From Pseudomonas putida (GTDB taxonomy: Bacteria > Pseudomonadota > Gammaproteobacteria > Pseudomonadales > Pseudomonadaceae), in contig NZ_CP018846.1 of the NCBI RefSeq assembly GCF_002025705.1, positions 5,137,501 to 5,201,500 on the forward strand: a stretch of DNA of 64,000 nucleotides, given 5' to 3'. Numbering within the stretch: position 1 is the stretch's first letter; each line of letters begins with the position of its first letter. Position numbers and translations under genes: made by a program. Positions 33,257 through 42,452 of this stretch are shown here, in pieces. The notes beneath the pieces were generated by a model, which was given only the letters and a program-made list of their open reading frames with translations, was not told where the DNA came from and did not search any database.

Positions 33257-34522
33257 ATGAAGCGACGCAGTCTGATCAAGGCTTTTACCCTCAGCGCATC
33301 AATCGCGGCGATGGGCCTGAGCTGGAGCATCCAGGCCGCCGAAACCATCAAGGTCGGCATCCTGCATTCGCTGTCGGGCACCATGGCCATCTCCGAGACC
33401 TCGCTCAAGGACATGGCGCTGATGACCATCGACGAGATCAACGCCAAAGGCGGGGTCAACGGCAAGCTGCTTGAACCGGTGGTGGTCGACCCGGCCTCCA
33501 ACTGGCCGCTGTTCGCTGAAAAGAGCCGCCAGTTGCTGACCCAGGATAAGGTCGCGGTGGTGTTTGGCTGCTGGACCTCGGTGTCGCGCAAATCCGTGCT
33601 GCCGGTGTTCGAAGAGCTCAACGGCCTGCTGTTCTATCCGGTGCAGTACGAAGGTGAAGAGATGTCGCCGAACGTGTTCTACACCGGCGCTGCGCCCAAC
33701 CAGCAAGCGATCCCAGCCGTCGAGTACCTGATGAGCGAGGACGGTGGCAGCGCCAAGCGCTTCTTCCTGCTGGGCACCGACTACGTCTATCCGCGCACCA
33801 CCAACAAGATCCTGCGCGCCTTCCTGCACAGCAAGGGCGTGGCCGACAAGGACATCGAAGAGGTGTACACGCCGTTCGGTCACGCTGATTACCAGACCAT
33901 CGTCGCCAACATCAAGAAGTTCTCCGCGGGCGGCAAGACGGCGGTCATCTCCACCGTCAACGGCGACTCCAACGTGCCGTTCTACAAAGAGCTGGCCAAC
34001 CAGGGCCTGAAGGCCACCGACGTACCGGTGGTGGCGTTCTCGGTGGGCGAAGAAGAACTGCGTGGCATCGACACCAAGCCGCTGGTGGGCCACCTGGCGG
34101 CGTGGAACTACTTCGAATCGGTGGATAACCCGGTCAACCAGAAGTTCGTCGCCGACTGGAAGGCCTACGCCAAGGCCAAGGGCCTGCCGGGCGCTGACAA
34201 GGCGGTGACCAACGACCCGATGGAAGCTACCTACGTGGGCATCCACATGTGGGCCCAGGCCGCCGAGAAGGCCAAGTCCACCGACGTCGACAAGGTCCGC
34301 GAAGCCTTGGCCGGGCAGACCTTCAAGGCACCGTCGGGCTTCACCCTGACCATGGACAAGACCAACCACCACCTGCACAAGCCGGTGATGATCGGCGAGA
34401 TCCAGGATGACGGGCAGTTCAGCGTGGTCTGGGAGACCGAGCAGCCCCTGCGGGCACAGCCGTGGAGCCCGTTCATTCCGGGCAACGACAAGCGGCCTGA
34501 CTATGCAGTGAAAGGTAACTGA
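33257..34522 (+). CDS. urtA: Urea ABC transporter, substrate-binding protein
   Basis: This 421-residue periplasmic protein binds urea for the Urt importer. It has a signal peptide with a twin-arginine-like start (MKRRSLIKAFTLSASIAAMG) cleaved near IQAAE. The mature domain IKVGILHSLSGTMAISETSL is the type I periplasmic binding fold. The segments VVVDPASNWPLFAEKSRQLL and FGCWTSVSRKSVLPVFEELN are typical of UrtA and amide-binding proteins. It heads the urtABCDE operon. A sigma-54 promoter lies about 50 bp upstream. Confidence 0.95.
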   Translation: MKRRSLIKAFTLSASIAAMGLSWSIQAAETIKVGILHSLSGTMAISETSLKDMALMTIDEINAKGGVNGKLLEPVVVDPASNWPLFAEKSRQLLTQDKVAVVFGCWTSVSRKSVLPVFEELNGLLFYPVQYEGEEMSPNVFYTGAAPNQQAIPAVEYLMSEDGGSAKRFFLLGTDYVYPRTTNKILRAFLHSKGVADKDIEEVYTPFGHADYQTIVANIKKFSAGGKTAVISTVNGDSNVPFYKELANQGLKATDVPVVAFSVGEEELRGIDTKPLVGHLAAWNYFESVDNPVNQKFVADWKAYAKAKGLPGADKAVTNDPMEATYVGIHMWAQAAEKAKSTDVDKVREALAGQTFKAPSGFTLTMDKTNHHLHKPVMIGEIQDDGQFSVVWETEQPLRAQPWSPFIPGNDKRPDYAVKGN

Positions 34523-34528
34523 GTGCAT

Positions 34529-34613
34529 TGGGGCTGCTTTGCAGCCCTATCGCGGATAAATCCGCTCCTACAAGGGCTGCGCAGAACCTGTAGGAGCGGA
34601 TTTATCCGCGATG
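34529..34613. repeat. REP-type palindrome pair between urtA and urtB
   Basis: GCGGATAAATCCGCTCCTACA and the inverted TGTAGGAGCGGATTTATCCGC form a pair of the GCGGATAAATCCGC subtype, preceded by a GGGCTGC.GCAGCCC stem. It lies inside the urt operon and may protect the urtA message, which is usually needed in excess of the membrane genes. Confidence 0.85.
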
Positions 34614-34643
34614 AATCCACCGCCGATTTTCAGGACTGCCCGA

Positions 34644-36131
34644 ATGCTCAGACTCCTGCTCATTTTATTCCTGCTGCTACCCCTGGCCACCCAGGCCAGC
34701 GAGGGCGAATTCTTCCTCACCGCCAAGCCCGCCGAGCAGGCCAGCCTGCTCGAAGGCTGGGCGGCGCAACCCGATGCCGCACGCCTGCCATTGCTGCAAA
34801 ACCTGCGCGAGGGCCGCATCGCCGCCGATGACACGCGCAAGGTGCGCCTGAACAACCGCCTGCGCGGCCTGATCGATAACGCCCTGGCCAGCCACCAGTT
34901 GCTCAGCGACAACAGCGCGACCCGCCTGGCCGCCGCCCAGCAACTGCAAAAGAGCGCGCAACCGGCGCAGATGGCCTTCCTCGACCGGCGCTTCGCCAGC
35001 GAACCGGACGCCGCCGTGCATGCTGCCCTCGGCCTGGCACTGGCCAACCTGCAACTGGGCGCCAGCGAGCCAGCAGTGCGCCTGGCTGCCGTGCGCCTGC
35101 TCGGCGAAACCGGTGACCCGCTGGCCCGTACCCGCCTTGAAGCCCTGCTGCAACCTGATGCCGAGAGCGACCCCGGAGTGCGTACCGCCGCCGAAACCAG
35201 CCTCGCCCAGGTCAAGCGCAAGCTGCTGATCGGCGAACTGCTTGGCCAGGCCTTCAGCGGCCTGTCGCTGGGCTCGATCCTGCTGCTGGCAGCGCTAGGC
35301 CTGGCAATCACCTTCGGCCTGCTGGGGGTGATCAACATGGCCCATGGCGAGATGCTCATGCTCGGTGCCTACAGCACCTACATGGTCCAGGTGCTGCTGC
35401 AGCGCTACGCCCCCGGCGCCATCGAGTTCTACCCGCTGATCGCCCTGCCGGTGGCCTTCGCGGTCAGCGCCGGGGTCGGCATGGCCTTGGAACGCACGGT
35501 GATCCGCCACCTCTACGGCCGCCCGCTGGAGACCCTGCTGGCCACCTGGGGCATCAGCCTGATCCTGATCCAGGCCATTCGCCTGCTGTTCGGCGCGCAG
35601 AACGTCGAAGTCAGCAACCCGGCCTGGCTGTCCGGCGGCATCCAGTTGCTGCCGAACCTGGTGCTGCCCTACAACCGCCTGGTGATCATCGGCTTCGCCC
35701 TGGCTGTGGTGCTGCTGACCTGGCTGCTGCTCAACCGCACGCGGCTGGGCCTGAACGTGCGCGCAGTCACCCAGAACCGCAACATGGCCGCCTGCTGCGG
35801 CGTCTCCACCGGGCGTGTCGACATGCTCGCCTTCGGCCTCGGCTCTGGCATCGCCGGCCTTGGCGGCGTTGCCCTGAGCCAGGTCGGCAACGTCGGTCCG
35901 GACCTGGGCCAGAGCTACATCATCGACTCGTTCCTGGTGGTGGTGCTCGGCGGTGTCGGGCAACTGGCCGGTAGCCTCTGGGCAGCGTTCGGCCTCGGCA
36001 TCGCCAACAAGCTGCTGGAGCCGCAGATCGGTGCGGTGCTCGGCAAGATCCTCATCCTTGCGTTGATCATTCTGTTCATCCAGAAGCGCCCGCAAGGCCT
36101 GTTCGCCCTCAAGGGACGGGTAATCGACTGA
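34644..36131 (+). CDS. urtB: Urea ABC transporter, permease UrtB
   Basis: This 495-residue protein has a signal-like N-terminus (MLRLLLILFLLLPLATQASE). An extra domain of about 180 residues with HEAT-like helices follows (RLAAVRLLGETGDPLARTRL), typical of UrtB. Then comes a LivH-type permease domain with eight membrane helices, including AITFGLLGVINMAHGEMLML and the EAA-like ALSQVGNVGPDLGQSYIIDSF region. The ATG at 34644 is chosen because it starts at the signal peptide; an in-frame ATG at 34611 would begin inside the REP. It ends one base into urtC (TGATG). Confidence 0.93.
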   Translation: MLRLLLILFLLLPLATQASEGEFFLTAKPAEQASLLEGWAAQPDAARLPLLQNLREGRIAADDTRKVRLNNRLRGLIDNALASHQLLSDNSATRLAAAQQLQKSAQPAQMAFLDRRFASEPDAAVHAALGLALANLQLGASEPAVRLAAVRLLGETGDPLARTRLEALLQPDAESDPGVRTAAETSLAQVKRKLLIGELLGQAFSGLSLGSILLLAALGLAITFGLLGVINMAHGEMLMLGAYSTYMVQVLLQRYAPGAIEFYPLIALPVAFAVSAGVGMALERTVIRHLYGRPLETLLATWGISLILIQAIRLLFGAQNVEVSNPAWLSGGIQLLPNLVLPYNRLVIIGFALAVVLLTWLLLNRTRLGLNVRAVTQNRNMAACCGVSTGRVDMLAFGLGSGIAGLGGVALSQVGNVGPDLGQSYIIDSFLVVVLGGVGQLAGSLWAAFGLGIANKLLEPQIGAVLGKILILALIILFIQKRPQGLFALKGRVID

Positions 36132-37206
36132 TGAACCAGCCACTGCTTGTCACCGCTACGCAAAAGGCCGGGCCACGGCTGTCGCTGGCCATTGGCGCGG
36201 TTGTCGTCCTGCTGCTGGTGGCCCTGCCACTGCTGTCGCTGCTGCCGGCTGATCACTCGCTGCAAGTCTCGGCCTACACCCTGACGCTGGTCGGCAAGAT
36301 CCTTTGCTACGCCATCGTCGCCCTCGCACTGGACCTGGTCTGGGGTTATGCCGGGTTGCTGTCGCTGGGCCACGGCCTGTTCTTCGCCCTCGGCGGTTAC
36401 GCCATGGGCATGTACCTGATGCGCCAGGCGGCAGGTGACGGCCTGCCGGGGTTCATGACCTTCCTGTCGTGGACCGAGCTGCCCTGGTACTGGGCCGGTA
36501 CTCAGCACTTCGCCTGGGCCCTATGCCTGGTGGTCCTGGCACCTGGTCTTTTGGCGCTGGTGTTTGGCTTCTTTGCCTTCCGCTCGCGGATCAAGGGCGT
36601 GTACTTCTCGATCATGACCCAGGCCCTGACCTTCGCCGGCATGCTGCTGTTCTTTCGCAACGAGACCGGCTTTGGCGGCAACAACGGTTTCACCAGCTTC
36701 CGCACCATCCTCGGCTTCGACATCGCCGCCCAAGGCACCCGCGCGGTGCTGTTCCTGCTCACCGTCGGCCTGTTGCTGGCCAGCCTGTACCTGTGCTGGC
36801 GCCTGACCCAGAGCAAGTTCGGCCGCCTGCTCACCGCTGTGCGCGACGCGGAAAACCGCCTGATGTTCTGCGGCTACGACCCACGTGGCTTCAAGCTGCT
36901 GGTGTGGGTGCTCAGCGCCGTGCTGTGCGGCCTGGCCGGGGCGCTGTACGTGCCGCAGGTGGGCATCATCAACCCCAGCGAAATGTCGCCGACCAACTCC
37001 ATCGAAGCCGCCGTCTGGGTAGCCCTGGGCGGGCGCGGCACGCTGATCGGCCCGCTGCTCGGCGCCGGCCTGGTCAATGGCATGAAGAGCTGGTTCACCG
37101 TGGCCTTCCCAGAGTTCTGGCTGTTCTTCCTCGGTGCGCTGTTCATCCTCGTCACCCTGTACCTGCCCAAGGGCGTGGTCGGCCTGTTGAAGAAAAGGAG
37201 CCAGCC

Positions 37207-37210
<4 letters not shown>
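36131..37210 (+). CDS. urtC: Urea ABC transporter, permease UrtC
   Basis: This 359-residue LivM-type permease has about nine membrane segments. It includes the family signature GYAGLLSLGHGLFFALGGYA and the cytoplasmic loop GRLLTAVRDAENRLMFCGYD. AALYVPQVGIINPSEM-type sequence follows, and ALGGRGTLIGPLLGAGLVNG lies near the end. With UrtB it forms the membrane channel of the urea importer. Its start codon shares a base with the urtB stop and its end overlaps urtD by four bases. Confidence 0.95.
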
Positions 37211-38064
<854 letters not shown>

Positions 38065-38078
38065 ACATGGATACCTGC

Positions 38079-38178
38079 GCCGGCCTCTTCGCGGGCAAGC
38101 CCGCTCCCACAGGTTCGGCGCTGGTCTCGAGAACTGCGCGGTCCCTGTGGGAGCGGGTTCACCCGCGAAAGGGCCGGC
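38079..38178. repeat. REP-type palindrome pair between urtD and urtE
   Basis: GCCGGCCTCTTCGCGGGCAAGCCCGCTCCCACAG is mirrored by CTGTGGGAGCGGGTTCACCCGCGAAAGGGCCGGC about 40 bases on. This is the GCGGGCAAGCCCGC subtype. Its presence inside the urt operon separates urtE from urtABCD by 145 bp. Confidence 0.85.
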
Positions 38179-38209
38179 ACAGGCAACGAAGAATTCCCAG
38201 GAACCCAAC

Positions 38210-38908
38210 ATGCTAAAGATCGACACCCTGCACCAGTACTACGGCGGCAGCCACATCCTGCGCGGCCTGTCCTTCGAAGCCAAGGTCGGCGAAGTCACCT
38301 GCCTGCTCGGCCGCAACGGTGTGGGCAAGACCACCCTGCTACGCTGCCTGATGGGCCTGGTGCCAGCCCGCGACGGCAGCGTCGAGTGGGAAGGCAAGCC
38401 GATCACCACGCTCAAGCCCCAGCAGCGGGTCCACGCCGGGATCGCCTACGTGCCCCAGGGCCGCGAGATCTTCCCGCGCCTGACCGTCGAAGAAAACCTG
38501 CTGATGGGCCTGTCGCGTTTCCCGGCCCGCGAAGCGCGGGAAGTGCCTGCATTCATCTACGAGCTGTTCCCGGTGCTGGAGCAGATGAAGCAACGCCGTG
38601 GCGGCGACCTGTCCGGCGGCCAGCAGCAACAGCTGGCCATCGGCCGCGCCCTGGCCAGCCGCCCTCGGTTGCTGATTCTCGACGAGCCGACCGAAGGCAT
38701 CCAGCCCTCGGTGATCAAGGAAATCGGCGCGGTGATCCGGCGCCTGGCCGAACGTGGTGACATGGCGATCCTGCTGGTCGAGCAGTTCTACGACTTTGCC
38801 GAAGAACTGGCCGACCAGTACCTGGTCATGGCCCGTGGCGAGATCATCCAGCGCGGCCGCGGTGAAAACATGCAAGCCGAAGGTGTGCGCGGGCTGGTAA
38901 CCATTTAA
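38210..38908 (+). CDS. urtE: Urea ABC transporter, ATP-binding protein UrtE
   Basis: This 232-residue ATPase is of the LivF type, with Walker A GRNGVGKTT, the ABC signature LSGGQQQQLAIGRALASRPR and Walker B LLILDEPTEGIQPSV. It completes the UrtABCDE importer. The ATG at 38210 is preceded by CAGGAA. The REP pair upstream suggests that its expression may be uncoupled from urtD. Confidence 0.95.
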   Translation: MLKIDTLHQYYGGSHILRGLSFEAKVGEVTCLLGRNGVGKTTLLRCLMGLVPARDGSVEWEGKPITTLKPQQRVHAGIAYVPQGREIFPRLTVEENLLMGLSRFPAREAREVPAFIYELFPVLEQMKQRRGGDLSGGQQQQLAIGRALASRPRLLILDEPTEGIQPSVIKEIGAVIRRLAERGDMAILLVEQFYDFAEELADQYLVMARGEIIQRGRGENMQAEGVRGLVTI

Positions 38909-38939
38909 TCTGCCACCAACGACCCTGCGAGACGCTGTC

Positions 38940-39455
38940 ATGAGTTACCTAATCCGCGACGCCCTGCCCGCCGACGTGCCGGGCATCCTCGACATCTACA
39001 ACGACGCCGTGCGCAACACCACGGCAATCTGGAACGAAACCCCGGTGGACCTGGGCAACCGCCAGGCCTGGTTCGAAGCACGGGCGCAACAGGGCTATCC
39101 GATCCTGGTGGCGGTGGATGAGAGCGGTGTGCTGGGTTATGCATCGTTTGGCGACTGGCGGCCGTTCGAAGGTTTTCGCCTGACCGTGGAACACTCGGTG
39201 TATGTCCGCGGTGACCAGCGCGGCAAGGGCCTGGGGCCGGTGCTGATGGAGGCGCTGATCGAGCGTGCGCGTGGGTGCGGCAAGCACGTGATGGTCGCGG
39301 CCATCGAAAGCGGCAATGCCGCTTCGGTGCGCATTCATGAGCGGATGGGCTTCGTGGTGACCGGGCAGATGCCGCAGGTGGGGGTGAAGTTTGGCCGCTG
39401 GCTGGACCTGACCTTCATGCAACTGGTGCTGAACCCAGGTGCTGATCCAACCTGA
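38940..39455 (+). CDS. mddA: GNAT acetyltransferase, methionine sulfoximine/phosphinothricin type
   Basis: This 171-residue GNAT enzyme begins IRDALPADVPGILDIYNDAV. It has the characteristic IWNETPVDLGNRQAWFEARA, FGDWRPFEGFRLTVEHSVYV and the acetyl-CoA loop RGDQRGKGLGPVL, followed by ESGNAASVRIHERMGF. These match the phosphinothricin/methionine sulfoximine N-acetyltransferases of Pseudomonas, which detoxify glutamine-synthetase inhibitors. It lies 31 bp after urtE, the position of the P. aeruginosa homologue next to urea genes. The exact substrate is inferred. Confidence 0.85.
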   Translation: MSYLIRDALPADVPGILDIYNDAVRNTTAIWNETPVDLGNRQAWFEARAQQGYPILVAVDESGVLGYASFGDWRPFEGFRLTVEHSVYVRGDQRGKGLGPVLMEALIERARGCGKHVMVAAIESGNAASVRIHERMGFVVTGQMPQVGVKFGRWLDLTFMQLVLNPGADPT

Positions 39456-39467
39456 AATGCGGTCCTT

Positions 39468-39582
39468 TGTAGGAGCGGCCTTGTGTCGCGAAAGGGCTGC
39501 GTAGCAGCCCCAGCAATCTTGCAGAGGGGCAAAAATCTGGGGCTGCTACGCAGCCCTTTCGCGACACAAGGCCGCTCCCACA
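39468..39582. repeat. REP-type palindrome pair between mddA and cbpM
   Basis: TGTAGGAGCGGCCTTGTGTCGC and the inverted GCGACACAAGGCCGCTCCCACA, with inner GGGCTGCGTAGCAGCCCC and GGGGCTGCTACGCAGCCC stems, sit between two convergent genes and could act as a bidirectional terminator. Confidence 0.85.
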
Positions 39583-39601
39583 AGAGGACCTGTGAGGTGC
39601 C

Positions 39602-39907
39602 TTACATCTGGGTAAACCTGCCCAGCCGCTGCCTCAACATGCTGTTCTCACTGCGCAGCTGCTGCACTTCCTGCAGCAGTTCCAGCGCCAGCGCCACCCC
39701 TTCCCACTCCAGTTCCAGCTCCTGATGCAGCTTCGCCGCGCGCTTGGCCAAGAGCGGCGCCTGATCGTCGAACAGCCAGTCCTCCGGCGTTCGCCCCGAA
39801 GGTTCGACAATGCCGTGTTCGACAATCTCGATCACGTAGTCAGCCGTGATGTCGGCTTCCTGACACAGGGTACGCATGTCCAGTTGAACGATCAGGGTGC
39901 TGCTCAT
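39602..39907 (-). CDS. cbpM: Chaperone modulator CbpM
   Basis: This 101-residue protein matches CbpM, which binds the J-domain of CbpA and inhibits its co-chaperone activity. The N-terminus resembles MerR-type helices (LDMRTLCQEADITADYVIEI and the VEHGIVEPSG-type segment). The C-terminal half is a coiled coil (LALELLQEVQQLRSENSMLR). The ATG at 39907 is chosen, with GGAG 10 bases upstream. A GTG two codons earlier is possible and would overlap the cbpA stop. The two genes are two bases apart, the usual cbpAM layout. Confidence 0.9.
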   Translation of the reverse strand: MSSTLIVQLDMRTLCQEADITADYVIEIVEHGIVEPSGRTPEDWLFDDQAPLLAKRAAKLHQELELEWEGVALALELLQEVQQLRSENSMLRQRLGRFTQM

Positions 39908-39909
39908 GA

Positions 39910-40878
39910 TCACTTACTCCATTGTGTCCTCGGGTCGAACGCCGCTTTCTCGGAAAGCTGGGTCCATAGTTCACGGGTAGCAGCGTCGGACGCTGGCGGC
40001 ATGACCACTTTCAGCTGCGCGTAAAGGTTGCCGCGCTCGCCGTTCTTGTTGGCCAGGCCCATACCCGGTACGCGCAGGCGCTGGCCGCTCTGGCTGTCGG
40101 GGCGGATGGTCAGGTTGATCTTGCCGGTCAGGGTCGGTACCGCCACCTTGGTGCCCAGGGCAGCCTCCCACGGTGCCAGCGGCACGGTGATGATCAGGTC
40201 ATGGCCTTCGACATCGAACAGCGGATGCGGTGCCATGCGCACGGTCAGGAACAGGTCGCCGTTGGCGCCGCCACCAACACCGGGCGCGCCCTGGCCCTTG
40301 AGGCGGATGCGCTCGCCGTCGGTGACCCCGGCCGGGATCTTCACGTTCAGGGTCTTGGTGGTGAACCCGGTGCGCTGGCCGGCCGCATTGGTTTGCGGCA
40401 CCTGGAAGCTGATCTGCTTGGATTCCTTGCTCAGGGTTTCTTCCAGGAAGATCGCCAGTTCCAGTTCCACGTCCTGCCCTCGCCTGCCGGCGCTGCGTTG
40501 TTGTTGCCGGGCACCGCCACCGAACGGGTTACCGCCGCGGGCACCGAAGATCGAGCTGAAGAAGTCAGAGAAGTCGCCGCCCTCGAAGCCACCGCCAGCT
40601 GCACCTGCGCCGCCACGGCTCTGCCAGCCTGGCGGGGCCTGGAACGGCCGGCCATGCTGGCCGCCGTACTTGCGGATCTCGTCGAATTCGGCGCGTTTCT
40701 GCGCGTCACCCAGCACCTCGTAGGCCTCGTTGGCCTCCTTGAACTTGTCCTCAGCGTCGCGCTCCTTGCTGACGTCAGGGTGATACTTGCGCGCCAGCTT
40801 GCGGTACGCGGCCTTGATCGCCTTTTCGTCCGCCGTGGGCTCTACGCCGAGTATCTTGTAATAGTCTTTGAAGTCCAT
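39910..40878 (-). CDS. cbpA: Curved-DNA-binding protein CbpA (DnaJ-type co-chaperone)
   Basis: This 322-residue DnaJ-class protein has an N-terminal J-domain (DYYKILGVEPTADEKAIKAA, with the HPD motif in KYHPDVS). A Gly/Phe-rich linker follows (GGFEGGDFSDFFSSIFGARG). Two C-terminal peptide-binding domains end the protein. There is no Cys-rich zinc domain, which separates CbpA from DnaJ. It assists DnaK and can bind curved DNA. A sigma-32 type promoter lies about 40 bp upstream of the start. Confidence 0.94.
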   Translation of the reverse strand: MDFKDYYKILGVEPTADEKAIKAAYRKLARKYHPDVSKERDAEDKFKEANEAYEVLGDAQKRAEFDEIRKYGGQHGRPFQAPPGWQSRGGAGAAGGGFEGGDFSDFFSSIFGARGGNPFGGGARQQQRSAGRRGQDVELELAIFLEETLSKESKQISFQVPQTNAAGQRTGFTTKTLNVKIPAGVTDGERIRLKGQGAPGVGGGANGDLFLTVRMAPHPLFDVEGHDLIITVPLAPWEAALGTKVAVPTLTGKINLTIRPDSQSGQRLRVPGMGLANKNGERGNLYAQLKVVMPPASDAATRELWTQLSEKAAFDPRTQWSK

Positions 40879-40918
40879 CGTTGGATCACCAATGTGAATT
40901 TGCGTGTTGCATCTGAAG

Positions 40919-40944
40919 ATAGGGGTCAAGCATAGCCTTTCAAG
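40919..40944 (-). promoter_or_regulatory. Sigma-32 (heat-shock) promoter of cbpA-cbpM
   Basis: On the minus strand, CTTGAA (40939-40944) and CCCCTAT (40919-40925) are separated by 13 bases. This is close to the heat-shock consensus CTTGAA-N13-17-CCCCATNT. The position is about 40 bases upstream of the CbpA start. Confidence 0.7.
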
Positions 40945-41041
40945 GTTCGCTTGGGGTTGCCTCGAGGCAGACGATCGGTCTTGATTCTGTAGCCAACTGG
41001 CATAAACTGCGCGGCCGTTTTGCCTCCGGAAGCTTTTTCCC

Positions 41042-42313
41042 ATGTCTGACGTATCGCCGGCCCGCGCTCTGGGTATCGACTTCGGCACCTCCAACTCCAC
41101 GGTCGGCTGGCACCGCCCGGGCGTCGAGTCGCTGATTGCCCTGGAAGACGGAAAGATCACCCTGCCGTCGGTGGTGTTCTTCAATATCGAGGAGCGCCGC
41201 CCGGTGTATGGCCGCCTGGCGCTGCACGAGTACCTGGAAGGCTACGAAGGCCGGCTGATGCGCTCGCTGAAGAGCCTGCTGGGCTCCAAGCTGATCAAGC
41301 ATGACACCAGCGTGCTGGGCAGTGCCCTGCCGTTCAAGGACTTGCTTGGCATGTTCATCGGCGAGCTGAAAAAACGCGGCGAAGCGGCCGCCGGTCGTGA
41401 ATTCGACCAGGTGGTGCTGGGCCGCCCGGTGTTTTTCGTCGACGAAGACCCGGCCGCCGACCAGGAAGCCGAGGACACCCTGGCCGAGGTAGCGCGCAAG
41501 ATCGGCTTCAAGGACGTGTCATTCCAGTACGAGCCGATTGCCGCGGCGTTCGACTACGAGTCGGGCATCAGCCGTGAAGAGCTGGTGCTCATCGTCGATA
41601 TCGGCGGTGGTACTTCGGACTTTACCCTGATCCGCCTGTCGCCCGAACGCCACCTGGTGGCCGAGCGCCAGAGCGACATCCTCGCCACCGGCGGCGTGCA
41701 CATCGGCGGTACCGACTTCGACAAGCAGCTGAGCCTGCAGGGCGTGATGCCCCTGTTCGGCTATGGCAGCCGAATGAAGAGCGGCGCGCTGATGCCCACC
41801 AGCTACCACCTGAACCTGGCTACCTGGCACACCATCAACGCCCTGTACTCGCAGAAGTCGCAGCTGGCGCTGGGCAGCATGCGCTACGACATCGAGGACA
41901 CGCTGGGCATCGATCGCCTGTTCAAACTGATCGAAGAGCGCGCCGGGCACTGGCTGGCGATGGAAGTGGAAGCCAGCAAGATCGAGCTGACCGAGCAAGT
42001 CAGCCGTCGCGTCGACCTCAGCCGCGTGGAACGTGAACTGGGTGTGGACCTGACCCGGGAGCTGTTCGAGCAAGCCATCGAAGGCCTGCTGGAGCGGGTG
42101 CGCGGCAGTGTGACCGAGTTGCTGGGCAAGGCCGGCGTGAGTGCAGGCCAGGTCGATACGGTGTTCTTCACCGGCGGTTCGAGCGGGATTCCGGCGTTGC
42201 GCAACAGCGTGGCGGCAATGCTGCCGAATGCGCGGCATGTGGAAGGCAACATCTTCGGCAGCATTGGTAGCGGGTTGGCTATCGAGGCGCGCAAACGCTA
42301 CGGCGCGGCCTGA
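41042..42313 (+). CDS. yegD: Hsp70-family protein of the YegD type
   Basis: This 423-residue protein has the actin-like nucleotide-binding domain of Hsp70. The phosphate-1 loop is LGIDFGTSNSTVGWHRPG. The VLIVDIGGGTSDFTLIRLSP motif is phosphate-2. VFFTGGSSGIPALRNSVAAM is the adenosine motif. It lacks the C-terminal substrate-binding domain of DnaK, as is usual for YegD. The role is not well defined. It is divergent from cbpAM with 163 bp between starts, so the two may share heat-stress control. Confidence 0.88.
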   Translation: MSDVSPARALGIDFGTSNSTVGWHRPGVESLIALEDGKITLPSVVFFNIEERRPVYGRLALHEYLEGYEGRLMRSLKSLLGSKLIKHDTSVLGSALPFKDLLGMFIGELKKRGEAAAGREFDQVVLGRPVFFVDEDPAADQEAEDTLAEVARKIGFKDVSFQYEPIAAAFDYESGISREELVLIVDIGGGTSDFTLIRLSPERHLVAERQSDILATGGVHIGGTDFDKQLSLQGVMPLFGYGSRMKSGALMPTSYHLNLATWHTINALYSQKSQLALGSMRYDIEDTLGIDRLFKLIEERAGHWLAMEVEASKIELTEQVSRRVDLSRVERELGVDLTRELFEQAIEGLLERVRGSVTELLGKAGVSAGQVDTVFFTGGSSGIPALRNSVAAMLPNARHVEGNIFGSIGSGLAIEARKRYGAA

Positions 42314-42322
42314 GCCATTTTT

Positions 42323-42443
42323 GGGGCTGCTGCGCAGCCCTTTCGCGACACAAGGCCGCTCCCACAGGATTACCTACAGCCCAGCAGCCATGGTGATCCT
42401 GTGGGAGCGGCCTTGTGTCGCGAAAGGGCCGCAAAGCGGCCCC
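42323..42443. repeat. REP-type palindrome pair between yegD and the AI-2E gene
   Basis: GGGGCTGCTGCGCAGCCC with CGCGACACAAGGCCGCTCCCAC, and inverted GTGGGAGCGGCCTTGTGTCGCG with GGGCCGCAAAGCGGCCCC, occupy the whole gap between two convergent genes. It probably ends transcription from both sides. Confidence 0.85.
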
Positions 42444-42452
42444 GGCGATCTG

